A DNA stretch of 11,995 bases from Candidatus Poseidoniaceae archaeon (GTDB lineage: Archaea; Thermoplasmatota; Poseidoniia; Poseidoniales; Poseidoniaceae), in NCBI GenBank assembly GCA_013330015.1, contig DUJC01000004.1, positions 1 through 11,995 on the forward strand, written 5' to 3'. A program made the translations under genes and the position numbers. Shown here in pieces: positions 8,128-11,995 of this stretch (position 1 is the first letter of the stretch; each line of letters starts with the position of its first letter). The notes under the pieces were generated by a model. It was not told where the DNA came from. It saw only the letters and a list, made by a program, of their open reading frames with translations, and did not search any database.

Positions 8128-9143
8128 GGTACATCGAATCAACCGTCTTGTTGGACATCGTACCAAATCGTGGCCAACTTATCCATCCATTGTTCGGTGA
8201 AGTCGTTCTTTGGAGACAGCATGAATTCCATTCATGGTGGAATCAGTTTGAAGCCATCATCGATCATCCTTTGAGCCGCACATTCATCAATGGCGTCGTT
8301 GATTCTTTGGAGTTCAAGAACACAATGCCACGAATTGGTGGATTGTTTCGGAAAAAGAAGTTCAAGAAGGAATCCGATAACATCGGGAGCCAACTCGGTT
8401 GGGGTGCCTTTCAACTTGAGAAGCAAAACGTCGTGCAGAGTGCTCATCCATTGCTCTCTGTTGCATTAGGCCAGTACCTCCTCGAAACGTATCACGAACA
8501 GCGATTCAAGGTACGATGGGTTGAACCGAGGACTCAAACTGTGCAGATTGAAACCGAATCTTCACCAGACCTGCCTCGCCCCAAACCCCTCGAACCCCTG
8601 CCTTGGTCCATCGATGATGAAGTGAAAATTACAGATTCATCGTTGATGGTTGACCAACACTCCCAATATGAATTGAAGTTTGAGGGTGAGCGTGTCGTCT
8701 TGATTCCTATCGAATCGATGGAGCGGTTTTTACTTGGGTGTCTGCCCTATGCCCCGCATCAGGATGTAAAATGGTTTGATACAGTCTCCCTTGAATTTGA
8801 TACGCTCAAACACCTCCTGAGAGCAATTATTCAATCAATTTCCGGCATGTTTCTCAAGAGTGAACAACCTGTTTACATTATCGATGCATCCAGTTGGACT
8901 GCGTACATCGAAAATTACATTTGTGAACGAGGATGGGGTGGTGCACAAGTTACCGATTACGACACCTCGGATTATACTCTGGAATTGACAATGTCCATGC
9001 AAAGTCAATTTCCATTCACGGTTGGATTACTGTGTGGAATGTGGGAGCGTGCACATGGGCGAGCCTATCGTTTATCCATGCATCAAGAAAATGATAATTT
9101 TGTGGTCAAAATCCAATCTTTACTAGAGTATGAAAATCAGTGA
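8124..9143 (+). CDS. Uncharacterised soluble protein with two copies of a V4R-like domain (tentative)
   Basis: No named family recognised. 339 residues, no signal peptide or membrane helix, so probably cytoplasmic. Two halves resemble each other, at about 18-144 and 182-332. Each begins with a GE(R)VVL strand (25-29; 188-193), has a GWG turn followed by Gln (92-97; 270-275), and ends with an ungapped pair SVALGQYLLETYHEQRFKV (112-130) and TVGLLCGMWERAHGRAYRL (299-317) followed by an alternating beta strand. A linker rich in Pro and acidic residues (about 144-175) separates them. This order (G-W/G-G turn, strands, long helix, strand) resembles V4R-type small-molecule binding domains, but the usual V4R cysteines are absent, so that link is inference. 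A basic patch at 75-82 (FRKKKFKK) interrupts the first copy. The start is GTG at 8124, overlapping the SHMT stop; the next in-frame ATG is 67 codons later. It is the last gene before the gap at 9144. Confidence 0.75.
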   Translation: MRYIESTVLLDIVPNRGQLIHPLFGEVVLWRQHEFHSWWNQFEAIIDHPLSRTFINGVVDSLEFKNTMPRIGGLFRKKKFKKESDNIGSQLGWGAFQLEKQNVVQSAHPLLSVALGQYLLETYHEQRFKVRWVEPRTQTVQIETESSPDLPRPKPLEPLPWSIDDEVKITDSSLMVDQHSQYELKFEGERVVLIPIESMERFLLGCLPYAPHQDVKWFDTVSLEFDTLKHLLRAIIQSISGMFLKSEQPVYIIDASSWTAYIENYICERGWGGAQVTDYDTSDYTLELTMSMQSQFPFTVGLLCGMWERAHGRAYRLSMHQENDNFVVKIQSLLEYENQ

Positions 9144-9160
9144 TTGTCTCCGTATTTGCA

Positions 9161-9201
9161 TTCGGTTTTTTGCGCAAACAAGGTCAAGGTTCATAACCGA
9201 A
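9161..9201 (+). terminator. Possible transcription end: T6 tract with inverted repeats
   Basis: A T6 run (9166-9171) lies 22 bases after the stop of the preceding gene, consistent with oligo-T termination in archaea. TTCGGTT (9161-9167) can pair with AACCGAA (9195-9201) across a 27-base loop, and GGTT-CAT-AACC (9188-9198) forms a smaller perfect hairpin within it. The pairings are short, so a role as a structured terminator, an operator for the next gene, or chance are all possible. Confidence 0.35.
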
Positions 9202-9230
9202 CCATGTCGTCGTCAGAGTAGTCAAGACGC

Positions 9231-9235
9231 GGAGG
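9231..9235 (+). promoter_or_regulatory. Shine-Dalgarno for the TSP3-repeat protein
   Basis: GGAGG lies 9 bases before the ATG at 9245 and is the strongest ribosome-binding sequence in the gap 9144-9244. It fixes the start of the large repeat protein and implies a leadered transcript. A weak TATA-like TTCATAAC sits at 9190-9197, about 50 bases upstream of the ATG, but it is too degenerate to call a promoter. Confidence 0.6.
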
Positions 9236-9244
9236 CTACAACCT

Positions 9245-11995
9245 ATGTCACTTAATCACAATCAAATGGCGTACGCAGCAATCATCTCAACCCTCATTTT
9301 TGGATCTCTCTTTGTGGGTATCAGTGGGTTCTACCAAACATCGTCTGGCGTCGGAGATTTTGATAGCGCAGCCGAAGAAGAGATTACGCCTCAAATCGAA
9401 ATCTCCTCCGGTGATGCAATCGATACCGATGGAGATGGTTTGCCCGATGTTCTTGAAGAGTCTCAGTACGGTACGCTGAAAGACGATCCTGATACGGACA
9501 ACGACGGTATGAGTGATGGCTGGGAAGTTGCTCACGGCCTCAACCCACTCGACAGCGGTGAAGCAGAAGAAGCTGAGGAAGAGTCTGGTTCCACAAATCA
9601 GGCCGACGGTGCAGAAGTAAGCAACGAAAGCGATTCGTGGCCAGACCCAACCCAAGGCAGGTACGGAGACCCTGATAACGATGGACTCACCAATGAGCAA
9701 GAAGCTGAATTGGGGACCGATCCTCAGCGAGCAGATACAGACAACGATGGTTTGAACGACCGTTGGGAGTCGATTTACACAATGAACGTCTCATCGCCAG
9801 ATGGAACCGTAACACTGTTCAATCCTCTGTCTGGAAACTGGGATTGCTCTCTCCTTAACGGCCCACTCGAGCAAACACTTTCAGATATCCTCGAAGAATT
9901 CGAGGGTGCACCAACTTGGGAAGAATTGGAAAGCCCACTCGGCCGACATTCCTGTGACCAAGTCCTTGATTTCGATGACGATGGTCTCCTCAACTTCCAG
10001 GAGGAAGAATACGGTACGAACCCTGCTGCAAAAGACTCAGACAACGACATGCTTCCTGACATTCTCGAAGTCAACAACGCCAACATGATTCTCGACTTCC
10101 AGCTTGGTTCAAACTGTGGTGAACCCGTCATCACTCCTCCTTCACAACGTTTTCCAACCGCTGCTCCGTTTGCTGATGAAGTAAGTGCGTCATGGTTTTT
10201 GTCGGACATGGATGGAGATGGGTATCTCAACGGCCCGAGTGACTGGGACACAGACGGTGATGGAATGCCTGACGGATTCGAGTATTGTTTTTCGTTCAAG
10301 GACAACCACCCATTTGGTGCTACCATTCCGCAAAAAGCCGTTTCTGAACTCCTTAACCCATCCAATGCATCGGACGGATACAACGACTGGGATGAAGACG
10401 GCCTCAACAATCTTGAAGAGTATGAGGTCGCCCTGAAATTCGACCTCGTCAATGGCCTCCCATCCTTCACATCACCTTGGACCGAAGATACGGACCAAGA
10501 CGGAATGCCTGATGGTTGGGAAGCAAGCCAATACAACCGAACGACGCTTGAATATCCACTTAATCCACGCAATGCTAGCAATGCTAACGATGACATTGAT
10601 TTCGATGGATGGGATTCTGATGGCGACGGTGATGTCGTCTTCAATGAACTTGAGCTAACGACAACGGTTGTCGATGTGTACGTACAAAAAGGAGATTATG
10701 TTACGGCAAATTCAACCGTTGCACGAGGGCAATACACGCTCGGTGGTGGAAACAAGCAGACCGTGTATCTCGTTGCTCCTGTTGATGGGTACGTCTACCA
10801 CATCAACGTAGCACCCGGTGATCAAGTCGAAACTCGATTGTTTGTCTGGATGAACATTGTAGAAGAATCCGAACGATTCACCAATTTGATGGAATATGAA
10901 GCTCGATTTGATGACAACGGCAATGCTGTTGGTCGCTCAACAGACCCTACACATGGAGATACAGATCTCGATGGCCTCCTCGACGGAATCGAAGTGGGTG
11001 GCTGGGAGATTTTGGTCGTTAACCGCGGCGTGCAATTGACGTGGGTTGTTTCAGATCCCGGTCTTGCGGATACTGATGCGGATGGCCTCTCTGACTTTGT
11101 TGAGTTCTCTTCTGCTTGCGATGGTCAAGGGTCGAATGCTTCCAATGTAGATACAGACGGTGATGGTGAAAGTGACCAACAAGAGTCTGTACTCGGCTAC
11201 ATTTTCAACGGTGAACAATATTTCACATCGGCTTGTATGTTTGACACAGACAACGACGGACTCGAAGATGGCGAAGAGGTAATCGCCGGTGCCGATAACT
11301 TCGTCACGCATGCCAACAACTCGGATACGGATGACGATGGTCTAATCGATGGCAACGAAATTCTGTTTATTCCACGACCGTTCCAACACGAAACCAACCC
11401 ATTGATCAACGACACAGATGCTGACGGCATGCTTGATGGATGGGAAATGCAAGTCAAGTCTACCGAAGACAACACAAATTCCCATTCCCTGTGGGTTGCG
11501 ATTTCAAATTGGGACCGACCCGGATGCACTGAAAGCACATCCAACAGCTGTCTCATGGAACCAGGGGGCTATGTCTGGATTAATTGGCTCGGCGGTTTTG
11601 AATTGCAAAAGAAGTACGAGGTCTACGAAATGAATCTGTCAGGATTTGATATGCCTGGGAACCCACTCTGCGATGGATGCAAAGGTCGTTGGGCTCTTGA
11701 CCCCTCTCTCAACTCGCTCAAGGACGATACATATGACATCGACAACGATACGTTGCCGAACGGTGCTGAATCCCCAACAAACTGGAATACAAACCCGGTG
11801 GATGACGATACCGATGGTGATCAACTACCTGATGGATGGGAAGTTCAGTACTCCTACGAAGCAATCAACAACAATCTCGTTGACAATGCTACCATTAATG
11901 CATATGGCGCACGTGGTGTTATGGACCCCTCGATGCCCGATAGCGACCTTGATGGAATCAATGATGGAGAGGAAGATCCGGATCAAGATGGTCTC
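9245..11995 (+). CDS. Giant secreted/surface protein with thrombospondin type 3 repeats, 3' partial
   Basis: The frame is open for 917 codons from the ATG at 9245 to the window end with no stop, so the protein continues beyond. Residues 9-28 form a hydrophobic segment (signal peptide or N-terminal anchor; no lipobox Cys). An acidic linker follows, with a second acidic Glu/Ser stretch near 100-128. From residue 60 on there are about twenty TSP3-type loops of the form DxDxDGxxD, many followed by GWE or GxE (e.g. residues 60-68, 83-91, 164-172, 572-580, 609-617, 667-675, 694-702, 723-731, 899-907). Known loops of this kind bind calcium and stiffen extracellular proteins. Residues about 472-540 lack the loops and resemble a barrel-sandwich hybrid domain. 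Cys pairs, including a CxxC at 809-812, and many Asn-X-Ser/Thr sites fit an extracytoplasmic, possibly glycosylated protein. Role likely cell-surface structure, adhesion or S-layer association; inferred. It has its own Shine-Dalgarno and probably its own transcript. Confidence 0.9.
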   Translation, partial: MSLNHNQMAYAAIISTLIFGSLFVGISGFYQTSSGVGDFDSAAEEEITPQIEISSGDAIDTDGDGLPDVLEESQYGTLKDDPDTDNDGMSDGWEVAHGLNPLDSGEAEEAEEESGSTNQADGAEVSNESDSWPDPTQGRYGDPDNDGLTNEQEAELGTDPQRADTDNDGLNDRWESIYTMNVSSPDGTVTLFNPLSGNWDCSLLNGPLEQTLSDILEEFEGAPTWEELESPLGRHSCDQVLDFDDDGLLNFQEEEYGTNPAAKDSDNDMLPDILEVNNANMILDFQLGSNCGEPVITPPSQRFPTAAPFADEVSASWFLSDMDGDGYLNGPSDWDTDGDGMPDGFEYCFSFKDNHPFGATIPQKAVSELLNPSNASDGYNDWDEDGLNNLEEYEVALKFDLVNGLPSFTSPWTEDTDQDGMPDGWEASQYNRTTLEYPLNPRNASNANDDIDFDGWDSDGDGDVVFNELELTTTVVDVYVQKGDYVTANSTVARGQYTLGGGNKQTVYLVAPVDGYVYHINVAPGDQVETRLFVWMNIVEESERFTNLMEYEARFDDNGNAVGRSTDPTHGDTDLDGLLDGIEVGGWEILVVNRGVQLTWVVSDPGLADTDADGLSDFVEFSSACDGQGSNASNVDTDGDGESDQQESVLGYIFNGEQYFTSACMFDTDNDGLEDGEEVIAGADNFVTHANNSDTDDDGLIDGNEILFIPRPFQHETNPLINDTDADGMLDGWEMQVKSTEDNTNSHSLWVAISNWDRPGCTESTSNSCLMEPGGYVWINWLGGFELQKKYEVYEMNLSGFDMPGNPLCDGCKGRWALDPSLNSLKDDTYDIDNDTLPNGAESPTNWNTNPVDDDTDGDQLPDGWEVQYSYEAINNNLVDNATINAYGARGVMDPSMPDSDLDGINDGEEDPDQDGL
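9422..11995 (+). repeat. Array of about twenty degenerate DxDxDGxxD calcium-binding loop repeats
   Basis: Protein-level repeat inside the large surface gene. Clear units start at 9422, 9491, 9668, 9734, 9968, 10034, 10205, 10247, 10391, 10487, 10958, 11069, 11150, 11243, 11324, 11411, 11807 and 11939, plus weaker ones near 10595, 11737 and 11975. Spacing is irregular, from about 40 to more than 300 bases, and codons vary (GAT/GAC, AAC/GAT). This is therefore an old diverged repeat family, not a recent DNA duplication. Several units lack the usual Gly: DSDNDM at 10034, DIDNDT near 11737 and DTDGDQ at 11807. Confidence 0.85.
10658..10861 (+). other. Embedded barrel-sandwich hybrid (biotinyl/lipoyl-like) domain, tentative
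   Basis: Residues about 472-540 of the surface protein break the calcium-loop array. The first half reads VDVYVQKGDYVTANSTVA and the second APVDGYVYHINVAPGDQV (from Ala511) followed by LFVWMNIVE. The paired pattern V..GD.V and AP.DG.V...V..GD.V is that of biotinyl/lipoyl and HlyD-type hybrid motifs. The Met-Lys-Met style modification lysine is missing, so a structural role is likelier than cofactor carriage. The match is by eye only. Confidence 0.5.

Noticed and set aside
8124..9143. Reading the duplicated-domain protein as a methyltransferase or other SHMT-linked enzyme
   Set aside because: No SAM-binding glycine motif, nucleotide-binding loop or metal ligand set is visible. Coupling to glyA alone does not support such an assignment.
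9287..9700. Minus-strand open frame of 137 codons at the start of the surface gene
   Set aside because: It is antisense to the signal segment and first calcium loops and has no family resemblance. The sense frame has a strong Shine-Dalgarno and clear motifs.
9775..10644. Long minus-strand open frame (289 codons), Ser/Pro rich
   Set aside because: It lies antisense to the open TSP3 frame. Its Ser-rich composition is what the reverse complement of Asp- and Glu-rich codons gives. It has no recognisable domain or ribosome binding site.
9422..11995. Repeat array as a CRISPR or tandem DNA satellite
   Set aside because: The units are similar only at the protein level, with variable codons and irregular spacing, and lie inside one open frame. 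There are no conserved direct repeats or spacers.

Overview
The window reads as a stretch of archaeal chromosome, most likely from a marine euryarchaeon of the Marine Group II type (Candidatus Poseidoniales). That assignment is an inference from style: compact one-strand gene packing with start/stop overlaps, intermediate base composition, a large multi-pass membrane protein with a helical-repeat domain, and a very long Asp-rich thrombospondin type 3 (TSP3) repeat surface protein. No ribosomal RNA or other phylogenetic marker is present, so the lineage stays provisional. No mobile elements, tRNAs, rRNAs or CRISPR arrays are visible, and every supported gene is on the + strand.

Layout. Positions 1-9143 hold six genes with almost no space between them, so they probably form one long transcription unit. 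In order they are: the 3' part of an RND/MMPL-type exporter (1-1944), a small EVE-domain protein (about 1986-2465), an AlaA-like class I aminotransferase (2475-3686), a multi-pass membrane protein with a soluble TPR-like domain (3734-6781), serine hydroxymethyltransferase (6835-8127) and an unrecognised soluble protein (8124-9143). The last appears to contain two copies of one domain. A gap of about 100 bases follows (9144-9244), with a T6 tract, short inverted repeats and a strong Shine-Dalgarno sequence.

The final 2751 bases (9245 to the window end) are one uninterrupted reading frame of 917 codons with no stop inside the window. It encodes an N-terminal hydrophobic segment followed by about twenty Asp-rich calcium-binding loops. 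The array is interrupted by a region that looks like a barrel-sandwich hybrid (biotinyl/lipoyl-like) domain.

How the genes may work together. The aminotransferase (pyruvate/alanine, glutamate) and SHMT (serine/glycine and one-carbon units) are both PLP enzymes of central amino acid metabolism. The exporter, the TPR-like membrane protein and the giant repeat protein are envelope components. The EVE protein (a reader of modified nucleic acid in characterised relatives) and the duplicated-domain protein have no evident link to either group. The cluster looks like a housekeeping run plus an envelope protein rather than a defence or mobile island. The least described items are the duplicated-domain protein, the TPR-like membrane protein and the domain embedded in the TSP3 protein.
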